Source: JAICJR01 sp963848495
Lineage (GTDB): Bacteria > Actinomycetota > Thermoleophilia > Solirubrobacterales > Thermoleophilaceae
Reading direction: 5' to 3'
DNA: 64,000 bases
NCBI GenBank assembly: GCA_963848495.1
Contig: CAWKDV010000004.1
Location: 992,001-1,056,000, forward strand
Under the pieces are notes generated by a model. That model searched no databases, was not told the DNA's origin, and saw only the letters and a program-made list of their open reading frames with translations. Both the position numbers and the translations under genes were made by a program. Positions 32,831-41,517 of the stretch are shown here, piece after piece. The first letter of the stretch is position 1; every line of letters starts with the position of its first letter.

Positions 32831-33803
32831 CGCGCTAACGGCGCTCCTCGCGGCCCTGCTCGCCGGCTGCGGGTCGGAGACCGTGCACCAGCTTCCGCCG
32901 GCGGCCGAGCCGCCCCGCTCGCCGGCGCTCGAGGCGCAGCCCGCCGGGCGGGTGACGCCCGTCGGCCCCCAGCCCGAGGGCATCGCGGTGGACCCGCGGA
33001 GCGGCGTGGTCGCGGTCGCCCTGCGCGACCCGGCGCGCCTCGCGCTCGTCGACGGCGCGAGCGGCCGCGTCCTGCGGCGAGTGGCGCTGCCCGGCGCGGC
33101 GCGTCACCTGGCGACCGTGGCGTCCGGCGGTCCTGTGCTGATCCCGGCCGAGGACGCCGACCGCCTGCTCGCCATCGCGGCCGCCTCCGGCCGGGTGCTC
33201 GACGACCTCCCGGCGGGCAGCCATCCGCACGACGCGGCGGCGGCCTCGGGGGCGTGGTTCGTCGGCGACGAGGGAGGCAACCGCGTGTCGGTCTTCCGCG
33301 CCGGGCGCCCTGCCGGGAGCTTCCGTGTCGCGACCCAGCCCGGCGGCCTCGTCGGGCTCGACGGCGCACTCGCAGTCGTGTCGGTGCGCGAGCGGCGGCT
33401 CGAGCTCTACGACGCGCGCACGCTGCGCCGGGTCGGCAGCGCACCGGCGGGCCTGGGCCCCACGCACGCGGCCTGCCTCCCGGCGGGCCCCTGCTACGTG
33501 CTCGACACGCAGGGCGGCGCGCTGCTCGTCTTCTCGCTCCGCCCCCATCTCGAGCCGACCCGCCGCCTCTACCTGCCCGGCGGTCCGTACGGGGTGGCGC
33601 TCGACCCGATGAGGCGCCGCCTCTGGGTGACGCTGCCCGCGCTCAACCAGCTCGTCGAGCTGCCGGCGCACGGGCGCCCGCACGTGCTGCGGCGCTTCGC
33701 CACCGTGCGACAGCCGGACAGCGTGGCGGTCGACGAGCACAGCGGCAGGGTGTTCGTCACCGGGCGGTCGGATGGCGTGCTCGAGACAATCGACCCAGGC
33801 TGA
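32817..33803 (+). CDS. Lipoprotein with YncE-like beta-propeller
   Basis: A 328-residue exported lipoprotein. The signal peptide VTARIALTALLAALLAGCGS ends in a lipobox (LAGC). The rest consists of repeated ~40-residue blades (PEGIAVDPRSGVVAVALRDP, SHPHDAAAASGAWFVGDEGG, GPYGVALDPMRRRLWVTLP, PDSVAVDEHSGRVFVTG), as in YncE/NHL seven-bladed propellers. A binding role is likely and the ligand is unknown. GTG 32817 is the only start giving the signal peptide. The last 47 bases overlap the end of the opposing gene. Confidence 0.82.
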   Translation: MTARIALTALLAALLAGCGSETVHQLPPAAEPPRSPALEAQPAGRVTPVGPQPEGIAVDPRSGVVAVALRDPARLALVDGASGRVLRRVALPGAARHLATVASGGPVLIPAEDADRLLAIAAASGRVLDDLPAGSHPHDAAAASGAWFVGDEGGNRVSVFRAGRPAGSFRVATQPGGLVGLDGALAVVSVRERRLELYDARTLRRVGSAPAGLGPTHAACLPAGPCYVLDTQGGALLVFSLRPHLEPTRRLYLPGGPYGVALDPMRRRLWVTLPALNQLVELPAHGRPHVLRRFATVRQPDSVAVDEHSGRVFVTGRSDGVLETIDPG

Positions 33804-34209
33804 GACGAGCGGCGTAGGCGATCGCCGACACGAGGAAGAACGCCGCGGTGAGCAGCAGCCAGTTGCGCGCGTAGCCCTCGACGTGGTGGCCGACCGAGTG
33901 GAAGTAGTTGCGGTCCGCCTTCACCAGGATCAGCGGGAAGTAGACGAGGAACAGCAGGCCGGAGAGGAGCGCGGGAACGCGGACGTAGTTGAGCGCCGGG
34001 GGCCGCAGGCCGAGCTGCGCGGCGCGGTCGAGCAGCGCATACAGCGGCAGGAAGACGAGGTCGTGGAGGAGCGCCGCGCCGAAGAACCAGATCAGGAAGT
34101 TGTCGACGATGCCGCCGTCGAGCACCTGAGCGATCGCGTACGCGGCGATGCCGAACAGCGCGACGTGGACCGCGAGGTGGAGCGGGCCGGCTCCGTAGAC
34201 GCGCCTCAT
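33757..34209 (-). CDS. Hypothetical four-helix membrane protein
   Basis: A 150-residue integral membrane protein with about four helices (LAVHVALFGIAAYAIAQVL, NFLIWFFGAALLHDLVFLPL, PALLSGLLFLVYFPLILV, WLLLTAAFFLVSAIAYAARL). ATG 34209 overlaps the last base of the oxidoreductase stop (TGATG). It is the last gene of the coupled polycistron. No family is recognised; a membrane partner of the cytochrome/molybdopterin protein is possible. Confidence 0.65.
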   Translation of the reverse strand: MRRVYGAGPLHLAVHVALFGIAAYAIAQVLDGGIVDNFLIWFFGAALLHDLVFLPLYALLDRAAQLGLRPPALNYVRVPALLSGLLFLVYFPLILVKADRNYFHSVGHHVEGYARNWLLLTAAFFLVSAIAYAARLSLGRLSRARHPTAR

Positions 34210-35483
34210 CACGCCCTCGGGAAGCTGATCGACTTGACCCACTTCGTGTTGTGCACGCCGGGCGCCGCCGGCACGATGATCCGCGCCGGGTAGCCGTGGT
34301 CGAGCGACAGGTCCGCGCCGTTCACCCTCAGCGCGAGGAGGGAGCGTGGATCGGACGCCTGCCCGTGGTTCAGCGTGACCTGACGGAAGGCGCCCTGCGG
34401 CTGGAGCGACTCCACGTGCAGGAGCGAGCCCGGCGGTGCTCCCGCAAGCTTCGCCAGCTCGCCGAGCCTCACGCCGGTCCAGCGCTGCGTCGTGGTCCAG
34501 CCCTCCACGCAGGCGATCGGGAGGTCGTAGGTGTGCTGCGGCATGCGCAGCAGCTGATCGCGGGTCAGGAGGATCGGCTGCGGCGCGTCGAGCTCGAGCG
34601 TCCACGAGTCGCCGACGGCAGCGAGCGGGATGCGCGCCACGGCCGCGCCCTTATTCACCTGGAAGTCGTTCGGCCCGGTTCCGAACACGCGGCCGCGTGG
34701 CGCCAGCAGAGCGGCACGGCGCAGTGGGCCGCCGACCGTCTGACCCACTGTCACACCGAGCAGTGCGAGCGAGCCCGCGCCGACCACTCCCAGCAGCCCG
34801 CGGCGGCTGAGCGTCGGTGCAGCGGGTGCGAGCGGCGCGAGGCCGTCCGGATCGTGCGGCTCGGGCTCGGTCTCGCGCAGGCTCGCCCGCAGCGGCCGCA
34901 GCACGCCACGGTTGCGAAACGCGCGCAGCACGACCGGCGTCTTCACCGTGAGGTGCGCGATGAGGGCGGCGCTGAACACCCAGGCGCCGTAGTAGTGCGC
35001 GAGCACGAAGTTGAAGTGCCAGGGGTAGTAGATCTGCGCGTTGAGGATCCCGGTGGCGAACTCGAACAGCACGCTGCCGACGAGCAGCAGCAGCGACAGC
35101 CGCTCGACCGCCATCGCCGGGCTGCGCAGCGGCGGCCAGGCGAACAGCCGCGGGATGACCGACCAGAGTTTTGCCAGCAGCACCGGCACCGCGACGATCC
35201 CGACGTTGACGTGCAGGCCCTGGGTAAGCGCGTAGAGCCAGCTCGGGCTGCTCGGCCAGGTGAAGATGAACGGCTGGAAGTCGTGCGCCCGGTCGAGCAC
35301 GGCGTTGCGCCCCAGGTCGGGCTGGTAGGCCGTGTGCGAGAGAAAGCCGGTCACCGCAACGATCAGCACCAACGGCAACAGCAGGCTGCCCAGCAGCGAG
35401 GTGAGCCACGGCCCCCGCAGCGGACTTCGCCAGAAGGACGGCCGGAACGGCCCGGGCGGGGCGCTGAGGGCGCGGTGGCTCAT
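34209..35483 (-). CDS. Molybdopterin-dependent oxidoreductase fused to a cytochrome b561-like membrane domain
   Basis: A 424-residue protein. The N-terminal ~210 residues have four to five helices with histidines (SHTAYQP, GLHVNVG, YYPWHFNFVLAHYYGAW), like di-haem cytochrome b. A twin-arginine-like SRRGLLGVVGAGSLALLG follows. The C-terminal ~180 residues are a sulfite-oxidase-type molybdopterin domain (YDLPIACVEGWTTTQRW with the Mo-binding Cys, HGYPARIIVPAAPG, KWVKSI). It probably passes electrons between a periplasmic substrate and the quinone pool. ATG 35483 overlaps the methyltransferase stop (ATGA). Confidence 0.85.
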   Translation of the reverse strand: MSHRALSAPPGPFRPSFWRSPLRGPWLTSLLGSLLLPLVLIVAVTGFLSHTAYQPDLGRNAVLDRAHDFQPFIFTWPSSPSWLYALTQGLHVNVGIVAVPVLLAKLWSVIPRLFAWPPLRSPAMAVERLSLLLLVGSVLFEFATGILNAQIYYPWHFNFVLAHYYGAWVFSAALIAHLTVKTPVVLRAFRNRGVLRPLRASLRETEPEPHDPDGLAPLAPAAPTLSRRGLLGVVGAGSLALLGVTVGQTVGGPLRRAALLAPRGRVFGTGPNDFQVNKGAAVARIPLAAVGDSWTLELDAPQPILLTRDQLLRMPQHTYDLPIACVEGWTTTQRWTGVRLGELAKLAGAPPGSLLHVESLQPQGAFRQVTLNHGQASDPRSLLALRVNGADLSLDHGYPARIIVPAAPGVHNTKWVKSISFPRA

Positions 35484-36112
35484 CGCGAGCGCAGCAGGGC
35501 GAACCAGCGCCCGCCGTCGTTCCAGCGCTCGGCGACCGTGAGGCCGGCCTGCGCGGCGATCTGCTGGACGGCGTCGGCCGCGACCCGCGCCCAGTCGAAC
35601 CAGTCGCTCGCCGCATCTCCGTTCTCGAGCCGCACGCGGATCGCCTCCGTCCCGGACCCGGGCGGCCCGAGCTCGACGATCACCGCTCCTTGCGCGCGCA
35701 GGAGAGTTCGCAGGCGCCGCAACAGAGCCAGCGGGCGCCCGCCGATGCCGATGTTCCCGTCCAGCAGGAGCGCCGAGCCCCAGGCGCCCGCCCCCGGCAG
35801 GCGGTCGAAGATCGAGCGCTCGAGCACAAGCGCGCCCTGGCGCCGCGCGAGGCGGATCGCGTGCGGTGAGACGTCCACGCCCAGCGCCATCACGCCGCGA
35901 GCGGCGAGCGCTCCCACGTGGCGGCCCGGCCCGCAGCCCACGTCGAGCACCGGACCGACGGCGCGATCGAGCACCCGCTCGTCGACCTCGGTCACCGGCC
36001 CGAGCCAGCGCTCGAGCTCCGCATGTAGCTCGCTGCCGTCGGCGGCGCGGACGACGAGCGCCTCCCCGGGATGCTCGAGCGCGCGCCCGTAGACCTCGAG
36101 CGCTGCCGTCAC
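35480..36112 (-). CDS. SAM-dependent class I methyltransferase
   Basis: A 210-residue methyltransferase with motif I VLDVGCGPGRH, motif II GVDVSPHAIRLAR, and a LLLDGNIGIGGRP loop. The substrate is unknown. GTG 36112 overlaps the stop of the DUF2064 gene (GTGA), and its own stop overlaps the next start. The neighbours (GT2, DUF2064 and an oxidoreductase) suggest a small biosynthetic or modification operon. Confidence 0.82.
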   Translation of the reverse strand: MTAALEVYGRALEHPGEALVVRAADGSELHAELERWLGPVTEVDERVLDRAVGPVLDVGCGPGRHVGALAARGVMALGVDVSPHAIRLARRQGALVLERSIFDRLPGAGAWGSALLLDGNIGIGGRPLALLRRLRTLLRAQGAVIVELGPPGSGTEAIRVRLENGDAASDWFDWARVAADAVQQIAAQAGLTVAERWNDGGRWFALLRSR

Positions 36113-36723
36113 GCCGCGACCTCCAGCGCCGACGCGAAGCGACTTCGCGGCGCGAGCGCCGCGACGGCGCGCGCGTCATCGATGAGGTCTACGTCGCGCA
36201 GCGGCGGCAGCAGCCCGACCGACAGGCCGTGGCCTCGGAGCCGCTCCAGCTGATCGGCGAACGTGTGCGAGGTGCTCATCGGCACGCCGCTGAACAGCTC
36301 GCGCTGAGGCTTCCGGAGCCCGACCGCCCAGTAACCGCCGTCAAGCGCCGGGCCGAGAACCGCGTCGCTCTCGCCGAGCCGCGCGAGCGCCCGGCGCAGC
36401 AACGCCGGGCGCAGCTGCGGCGTGTCCATCCCCACGAGCAGCGCGGGGCCGCCGACGTCCTCGAAGGCAGACGCGAGCCGCTCGTCGAGGCCGTCGCCAC
36501 GCTGCGGCAGCAGCTCGAAGCCGCGCAGCAGCCAGTGGCCCGGCTCGCCGTCGAGCGCCAGCACGCGCCGGCCGGGAGCGGCGGACGCGACGCAGGCGAG
36601 CGTGTCGGCGAGCGACGCCTCGGCGAGGCGCGCGGCCCCCTCCAGCGACAGCGGCGGCGAGAGCCGTGTCTTCGAGCGTCCCGGCTCCGGCGCCTTCGCC
36701 AGCACGATCAGCGCCGGCGTCAA
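36109..36723 (-). CDS. DUF2064 / TIGR04282-type nucleotidyl/glycosyl-transferase-like protein
   Basis: A 204-residue protein of the DUF2064 family (GT-A-like fold). It starts ALIVLAKAPEPGRSKTRL, with the family signature KTRL, then LLVGMDTPQLRP and LGPALDGGYWAVGL. Relatives sit in arsenosugar and other glycosylation clusters. The start is TTG 36723, overlapping the GT2 stop (TTGA), so translation is coupled. Confidence 0.85.
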   Translation of the reverse strand: MTPALIVLAKAPEPGRSKTRLSPPLSLEGAARLAEASLADTLACVASAAPGRRVLALDGEPGHWLLRGFELLPQRGDGLDERLASAFEDVGGPALLVGMDTPQLRPALLRRALARLGESDAVLGPALDGGYWAVGLRKPQRELFSGVPMSTSHTFADQLERLRGHGLSVGLLPPLRDVDLIDDARAVAALAPRSRFASALEVAA

Positions 36724-37364
36724 GCGAGCACCTCCGCCATGTCGCGCAGCGCCCGCAGCGTGCCGAGCGCGCTGCCGGTGACCTTGGAGCGGCCGCCGGC
36801 CCGCGGCCGGTAGGTCACGGGCAGCTCGATCAGCCGCCAGTCCGAGCGCGCGGCGCGCAGCACCATCTCGAGGGGCCAGCCGAAGCGCCGGTCGCGCACG
36901 CCGAGCTCGAGCAACGCGGTTCGTCTCGCCGCCCGCATCGGCCCGATGTCGCTCAGCTCGGCGCCGGTGCGTCGCCGGAGCTCAGCCGCGAGCGCGCGGT
37001 TGCCCAGCCTGGCGTGCCAGGGCCAAGCCCCGCGCTCCGGGACCCGGGCGCCGAGGGCGAGGTCCGCCACGCAACCGGCCACCGGACCGGCGAGCAGGGG
37101 CAGCTCGCGCGGGTCGAGCGAGCCGTCGCAATCCATGAAGCAGACGACCTCCGACCGCGCCGCCTGCAGCCCCGCCCAGCACGCGGCGCCGAAGCCCCGC
37201 AGCGGCTCGTCAACCACGCGTGCGCCGAGCGCCGCGGCAAGCTGGGCGGAGCCATCGCTCGAGCCGTTGTCCACCACGATCGGCTCGAACCCGGCGGGCA
37301 TCCGGGACAGCACCCATGGGAGCGCCTCCACCTCGTCGAGCACCGGCAGGACCACCTCTGGCAT
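36720..37364 (-). CDS. Glycosyltransferase family 2
   Basis: A 214-residue GT2 enzyme of the dolichol-phosphate-mannose-synthase-like group. VVLPVLDEVEALPWVL, VVDNGSSDGSAQLA, then CFMDCDGSLDPREL carries the metal-binding DxD-type Asp. The end SKVTGSALGTLRALRDM matches related enzymes (SKVSG). It is cytosolic, with no membrane helices. ATG 37364 is divergent from the epimerase gene (70 bases), and it heads the five-gene coupled operon. Confidence 0.88.
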   Translation of the reverse strand: MPEVVLPVLDEVEALPWVLSRMPAGFEPIVVDNGSSDGSAQLAAALGARVVDEPLRGFGAACWAGLQAARSEVVCFMDCDGSLDPRELPLLAGPVAGCVADLALGARVPERGAWPWHARLGNRALAAELRRRTGAELSDIGPMRAARRTALLELGVRDRRFGWPLEMVLRAARSDWRLIELPVTYRPRAGGRSKVTGSALGTLRALRDMAEVLA

Positions 37365-37434
37365 GGCGGCGAGGGTATGGCTGTCCGAGCGAATTTCCCA
37401 TTACGCAATGAGAAACCACGTAGCGTGGCCGACC

Positions 37435-38490
37435 GTGATCCTCGTGACCGGAGGAGCCGGCTTCATCGGCTCGCACATAGTTGACGCGCTGCTGCAGGAG
37501 GGCGACGAGGTGCGGCTCCTCGACGCGCTGCATCCACTGGCCCACGCCACGGCGCCGGACTACCTGCCGGACAGTGCCGAGGTGGTGATCGGCGACGTCC
37601 GCGACCGTGAGGTGCTGGACCGCTGCCTCGCCGGAGTTGAGGCCGTCTGCCATCAGGCGGCGATGGTCGGACTCGGCGTGGACATGTCGGACATCGCCGA
37701 CTTCGTGGAGCACAACGCTTTGGGCACCGCGGAGCTGCTGCGCGCGCTGGCTGAGCGGCGCTTCGGCGGGCGGGTCGTGCTCGCGAGCAGCATGGTGGTC
37801 TACGGCGAGGGTCGCTACGCGTGCACGAGCCACGGCGAGCTGCCGGCGCCCGCGCGCAGCGCCGCCGACCTAGCTGCCGGGCGCTTCGATCCTCTCTGCC
37901 CGCACTGCCGCGAGCCGCTGCTGCCGCTTCCCATCACCGAGGACGCGCCGCTGCGGCCCGCCAGCGTCTACGCCGCGACCAAAGTGCACCAGGAGCAGCT
38001 CTGCTTCGCCTTCTCGCGCGAGACGGGGGTGCCCGTCACCGCGCTGCGCTACCACAACGTCTACGGGCCGCGCATGCCGCGCGACACCCCCTACTCCGGT
38101 GTGGCCGCGATCTTCATGAGCGCGCTGGCGCGTGGCGAGTCGCCGCTCGTGTTCGAGGACGGCCGCCAGCTGCGCGACTTCGTGCACGTGAGCGACGTCG
38201 CCCGGGCGAACCTGCTCGCGCTCGCGGGCGACGAGCCCTACCGCGGTGCGCTCAACGTCGCCAGCGGCGACCCCCGCAGCGTTTGCGAGATGGCCGAGGC
38301 GCTCGCGCAGGCCTCGGGCTACGGCGCGCCGAGACCGGTCGTCACGGGCGACTGGCGCGCCGGGGACGTCCGCCACGTGTTCGCCTCCGCGAGGCTCGCG
38401 GCGGAGACGATCGGCTACCGAGCAGAGGTGCCGTTCGAGGCGGGCATGGCCGATTTCGCCACGGCGCCGCTGCGCGCGGCGGCGCTGTGA
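37435..38490 (+). CDS. NAD-dependent sugar epimerase (dTDP-L-rhamnose 4-epimerase-like)
   Basis: A 351-residue extended SDR. The Rossmann motif TGGAGFIGSH is at the N-terminus, and ASSMVVYGEG with YAATK (Tyr-x3-Lys catalytic pair) and RYHNVYGP follow. A CPHC insertion before LPITED is typical of dTDP-L-rhamnose 4-epimerase-like members. The likely role is nucleotide-sugar epimerisation for glycosylation with the divergent GT2. GTG 37435 (VILVTGG) is preferred; ATG 37408 is in frame and possible. Neither has a good Shine-Dalgarno. Confidence 0.85.
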   Translation: MILVTGGAGFIGSHIVDALLQEGDEVRLLDALHPLAHATAPDYLPDSAEVVIGDVRDREVLDRCLAGVEAVCHQAAMVGLGVDMSDIADFVEHNALGTAELLRALAERRFGGRVVLASSMVVYGEGRYACTSHGELPAPARSAADLAAGRFDPLCPHCREPLLPLPITEDAPLRPASVYAATKVHQEQLCFAFSRETGVPVTALRYHNVYGPRMPRDTPYSGVAAIFMSALARGESPLVFEDGRQLRDFVHVSDVARANLLALAGDEPYRGALNVASGDPRSVCEMAEALAQASGYGAPRPVVTGDWRAGDVRHVFASARLAAETIGYRAEVPFEAGMADFATAPLRAAAL

Positions 38491-38553
38491 ACGAACGATG
38501 AACTCCGCGCCGGACCGTGGCCGGGCCGCAGAGCCGCTGCGAGAATCGATTCG

Positions 38554-39258
38554 ATGACCCACGAGCGCCACGCCCGCGGCTCAATCCTCGTGGTCGACGA
38601 CGAGCCGACCATCGGCGAGGTGGTGTCGCGCTACCTGCAGCGGGCCGGCTACGACACGCGCATCGCCGTCGACGGGCCATCGGCGCTTGCGAAGGTCGAG
38701 GCGGAGTCGCCCGATCTCGTCGTACTCGACCTGATGCTGCCGGGCATCGAAGGGCTTGAGGTGATGCGGCGGATCCGCGACCGCGACCGCGATCACACCG
38801 CGATCATCCTGCTCACCGCCAAGGGCGAGGAGACCGACCGCATCGTGGGCCTGCGCCTCGGCGCGGACGACTATGTGGTGAAGCCGTTCTCGCCGGCAGA
38901 GCTGGTCGCGCGCGTCGACGCGGTGCTGCGCCGCGTGGACACCGCGCCCGAGCAGCAGCCGCCGCTCCACTTCGACGGGCTGACGATCGATCCCACCGCG
39001 CGCCGAGTCTTGGTCGACGGCGAGGAGGCGCAGCTCACCCAGCGCGAGTTCGACCTCCTCCTGTTCCTCGGCCGCCACCCAGGCCAAGCGTTCACGCGCC
39101 AGCAGCTGATGGACCAGGTCTGGCAGTACTCCTTCTACACGGACACCTCGACCGTGACGGTGCACATCCGCCGCCTGCGCTCGAAGATCGAGCCAGACCC
39201 CGCGCGCCCGCGCTACATCGAGACGGTCTGGGGCGTGGGCTACAGGTTCCGCCCGTGA
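38554..39258 (+). CDS. OmpR-type response regulator
   Basis: A 234-residue two-component regulator. The receiver domain (11-~125) has VDDEP, Asp59 (VVLDLMLPG) and Lys in VKPFSPAELVARV. The C-terminal winged helix (~140-232) has QLTQREFDLLLFL, RQQLMDQVW and TVTVHIRRLRSKIE, then YIETVWGVGYRF. The stop overlaps the kinase GTG. The signal is unknown. Confidence 0.95.
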   Translation: MTHERHARGSILVVDDEPTIGEVVSRYLQRAGYDTRIAVDGPSALAKVEAESPDLVVLDLMLPGIEGLEVMRRIRDRDRDHTAIILLTAKGEETDRIVGLRLGADDYVVKPFSPAELVARVDAVLRRVDTAPEQQPPLHFDGLTIDPTARRVLVDGEEAQLTQREFDLLLFLGRHPGQAFTRQQLMDQVWQYSFYTDTSTVTVHIRRLRSKIEPDPARPRYIETVWGVGYRFRP

Positions 39259-40451
39259 TCGCGCGCGGGCTCGCCCTCATGGCCGCCGCGGCGGCGATCG
39301 GGGCTGCTGTGGCCGGGGCCGTCTACGGCGGCTCCGCCGCGCGGGAGACGCTCGAGATCCTGCTGCCGCTCGGCGCGGCCACCGTGCTGGCGACACACGC
39401 TCTCGCCCGTCGGCGGGAGCGGCTCGGCGGCGTGTCGCGCCAAGTGCTGCTCTCGTCCGCGCTCATCGTCGGGCAGCTGCTCGTGGCGGTGGCGCTGTTC
39501 GCCTGGCTGATGCTCGTCTCGCACATGGACGTGCTGTTCACGGTGCTGGCCGTGCTTTACAGCTGTCTGCTGGGCCTGTGGGCGGCGCGCATGCTGGGCG
39601 GCCGCCTGATGTCGGACCTGAACGCCGTGCGCGGCGGAGTGGCGGCGGTGGGCGAGGGCTCGCGCGATCTGCAGATCGCCACCGGCGGCGAGGACGAGCT
39701 GGCGCAGCTCGGGCGCGACGTCGAGCAGCTGGCCGCCCGGCTGGGCGAGGAGGAGAGCATGCACTGGGCGGCCGAGGGCGCGCGGCGCGACCTGCTCGCC
39801 GCCGTCTCCCACGACCTGCGCACGCCGCTCGCGTCGATTCGCGTGCTGGCCGAGGCGATCGAGGACGACATCGTCGACGAGCGCACGCTGCGCGAGTACG
39901 TCTCGCGCCTCGCCACCCACGTGCGCGCGCTCGGCGCGCTGATCGACGATCTGTTCGAGCTGTCGCGGCTCGAGGCCGGCGACGTGCGCTTCAGCATGGA
40001 GCAGGTGGCGATCGGCGATCTGCTCGAGGAGACGGTGGACGCGATGCGCCACGAGGCGGAGGCCGGCGATGTGTCCGTACGGATCGAGCTGGACGGCACG
40101 CCGGCGTACGCCCGCGCCAACCCGGAGCAGATCCAGCGCGTGCTGTTCAACCTGCTTCAGAACGCGATCCGGCACACGCCGCCGGACGGCAGCGTGACCG
40201 TGCTGGCAGCGCCCGGCGACGCCCAGGTCGAGATCGAGGTGGCGGACACCGGTCAGGGCATCGACGCAGACGAGCGCGAGGCCGTGTTCGACGCCTTCGT
40301 GCAGGGCCGCGGGCGGGAGGCGCGCAGCAACGGCAGCGCCGGACTAGGACTTGCGATCGCGCGCGCGATCGTCGAGGCGCACGGTGGCCGCATCTGGCTC
40401 GCGGAGGCGCCCGTGGGGACACGCGTGCGCTTCAGCCTGCCGGCCGACTGA
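39255..40451 (+). CDS. Sensor histidine kinase
   Basis: A 398-residue kinase with about four N-terminal helices (to ~115), a HAMP-like linker, and a HisKA domain with His186 (AVSHDLRTPLASIRVLAEAI). The ATPase boxes are NLLQNAIRHTP, DTGQGID and GSAGLGLAIARAIVEAHGG. GTG 39255 overlaps the regulator stop (GTGA). The short periplasmic segments suggest it senses membrane or intracellular cues. Confidence 0.93.
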   Translation: MIARGLALMAAAAAIGAAVAGAVYGGSAARETLEILLPLGAATVLATHALARRRERLGGVSRQVLLSSALIVGQLLVAVALFAWLMLVSHMDVLFTVLAVLYSCLLGLWAARMLGGRLMSDLNAVRGGVAAVGEGSRDLQIATGGEDELAQLGRDVEQLAARLGEEESMHWAAEGARRDLLAAVSHDLRTPLASIRVLAEAIEDDIVDERTLREYVSRLATHVRALGALIDDLFELSRLEAGDVRFSMEQVAIGDLLEETVDAMRHEAEAGDVSVRIELDGTPAYARANPEQIQRVLFNLLQNAIRHTPPDGSVTVLAAPGDAQVEIEVADTGQGIDADEREAVFDAFVQGRGREARSNGSAGLGLAIARAIVEAHGGRIWLAEAPVGTRVRFSLPAD

Positions 40452-40452
40452 C

Positions 40453-40499
40453 CGTACATTTAGTCTGATATCGTACGATTTAGTCCGATAGCAGACTAA
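40453..40499. promoter_or_regulatory. MarR-type operator region: tandem and inverted repeats
   Basis: A ~19-base unit CGTAC-ATTTAGTCTGATA (40453-40470) is repeated as CGTACG-ATTTAGTCCGATA (40472-40490). The second TTAGTC forms an inverted repeat with GACTAA (TTAGTC-N8-GACTAA, 40480-40499), and ATCGTACGAT (40470-40479) is a perfect palindrome. It lies directly before the SRPBCC-MarR operon and just upstream of its ribosome binding site. It is probably the autoregulatory site of the MarR protein. Confidence 0.7.
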
Positions 40500-40511
40500 G
40501 TGAGGTTCGAG

Positions 40512-40901
40512 ATGCAAAGCCGCACCGTCACCGCCGTAGTCAACGCGCCGAGCGACGCCGTCTTCGACTATCTGTCGGAGGTCGAGAACTTGCCCAACTG
40601 GGCTACCGAGTTCGCGCGCGAGCTTCGCTACGAGGGTGGCAAGCCCAAGGTCGTCAACGGCCTAGGCGAGTTCTTCTTCGACATCCACGCCGACCGGGAC
40701 AGCGGCGTGATCGACATGTACGCGGGTCCTGACGAGGATCGGCTCGCGCTCTTCCCGACTCGGGTCGTCGCGCTCGGCGACAACCGCAGCGCGTACACCT
40801 TCACGATGTTCCAGGGACCCGACGTGCCGGACGAGCTCTTCAACGCCCAGTACGAATCGCTCAAGCGGGAGTTCGAGAACATCCTTCGCGAGTTCGGATG
40901 A
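40512..40901 (+). CDS. SRPBCC-fold (polyketide cyclase/START-like) protein
   Basis: A 129-residue lipid- or ligand-binding fold. TVTAVVNAPSDAVFDYLSEV and ENLPNWA are the typical N-terminal SRPBCC pattern, and the C-terminal helix LFNAQYESLKREFENILREF closes the cavity. ATG 40512 follows TGAGG with 6-base spacing, preferred over GTG 40500. It is cotranscribed with the MarR regulator (ATGA overlap), so the regulator may sense its ligand. Confidence 0.82.
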   Translation: MQSRTVTAVVNAPSDAVFDYLSEVENLPNWATEFARELRYEGGKPKVVNGLGEFFFDIHADRDSGVIDMYAGPDEDRLALFPTRVVALGDNRSAYTFTMFQGPDVPDELFNAQYESLKREFENILREFG

Positions 40902-41353
40902 CCGAGGGGTCGCCGCCCGGGCTCAGCCGCGGCGATCTCGGCTTCTTGCTCGCGAAGGCGAGCCAGCGCTGGAACGAGTTGCTCTATGAGCGCTTCGTCC
41001 GCGGCGGCTTCCCCGAGGTGCGGCCGGCCTACGGCTCGATCCTCGTGCCGCTGTTCGAGGAAGACGGCGTGCGCCAGGGCGAGCTCGGACGGCGCGCCCG
41101 GCTGAGCAAGCAGACGATGACCACGATGACCCGCCTGCTCGAACGCGATGGCCTGGTCGAGAGGCGGCCGGACCCAGACGACGGGCGAGCCACCCTGATC
41201 TTCCTGACCGAACGCGCGCGCGCGTTTCAACCCGTCGCAGCGGCGGCGTTGCGCGAACTCGATGCGATGGCAGCCGAGGCGCTGGGCCGCAAGAGCACGG
41301 CCGGGCTCCGCGACGCGCTCGGCCAGGTCACCGCGCTGGACGCGCTGGCCTGA
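40898..41353 (+). CDS. MarR-family transcriptional regulator
   Basis: A 151-residue winged-helix dimer. VRQGELGRRARLSKQTMTTM is the recognition helix region, LLERDGLVERRPDPDDGRAT with LIFLTERAR is the wing. Start ATG 40898 overlaps the preceding stop. The dyads at 40453-40499 are likely its operator; ligand unknown. Confidence 0.92.
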   Translation: MTEGSPPGLSRGDLGFLLAKASQRWNELLYERFVRGGFPEVRPAYGSILVPLFEEDGVRQGELGRRARLSKQTMTTMTRLLERDGLVERRPDPDDGRATLIFLTERARAFQPVAAAALRELDAMAAEALGRKSTAGLRDALGQVTALDALA

Positions 41354-41517
41354 TCCGGAGTGGTGCGGAATTCGTGGGCCATGTGGACCATGCTCAGGCC
41401 GAGGCGCTGACCTCGCGGGTCTTCGCGGAGGTGAAGCGGCGGCCAGAACTAATCGGTGGCAGCGCCAACACGATCCTGATCAAGCTCTGCTGCCGAAGCT
41501 GGGCGATGTGCCGGCGG

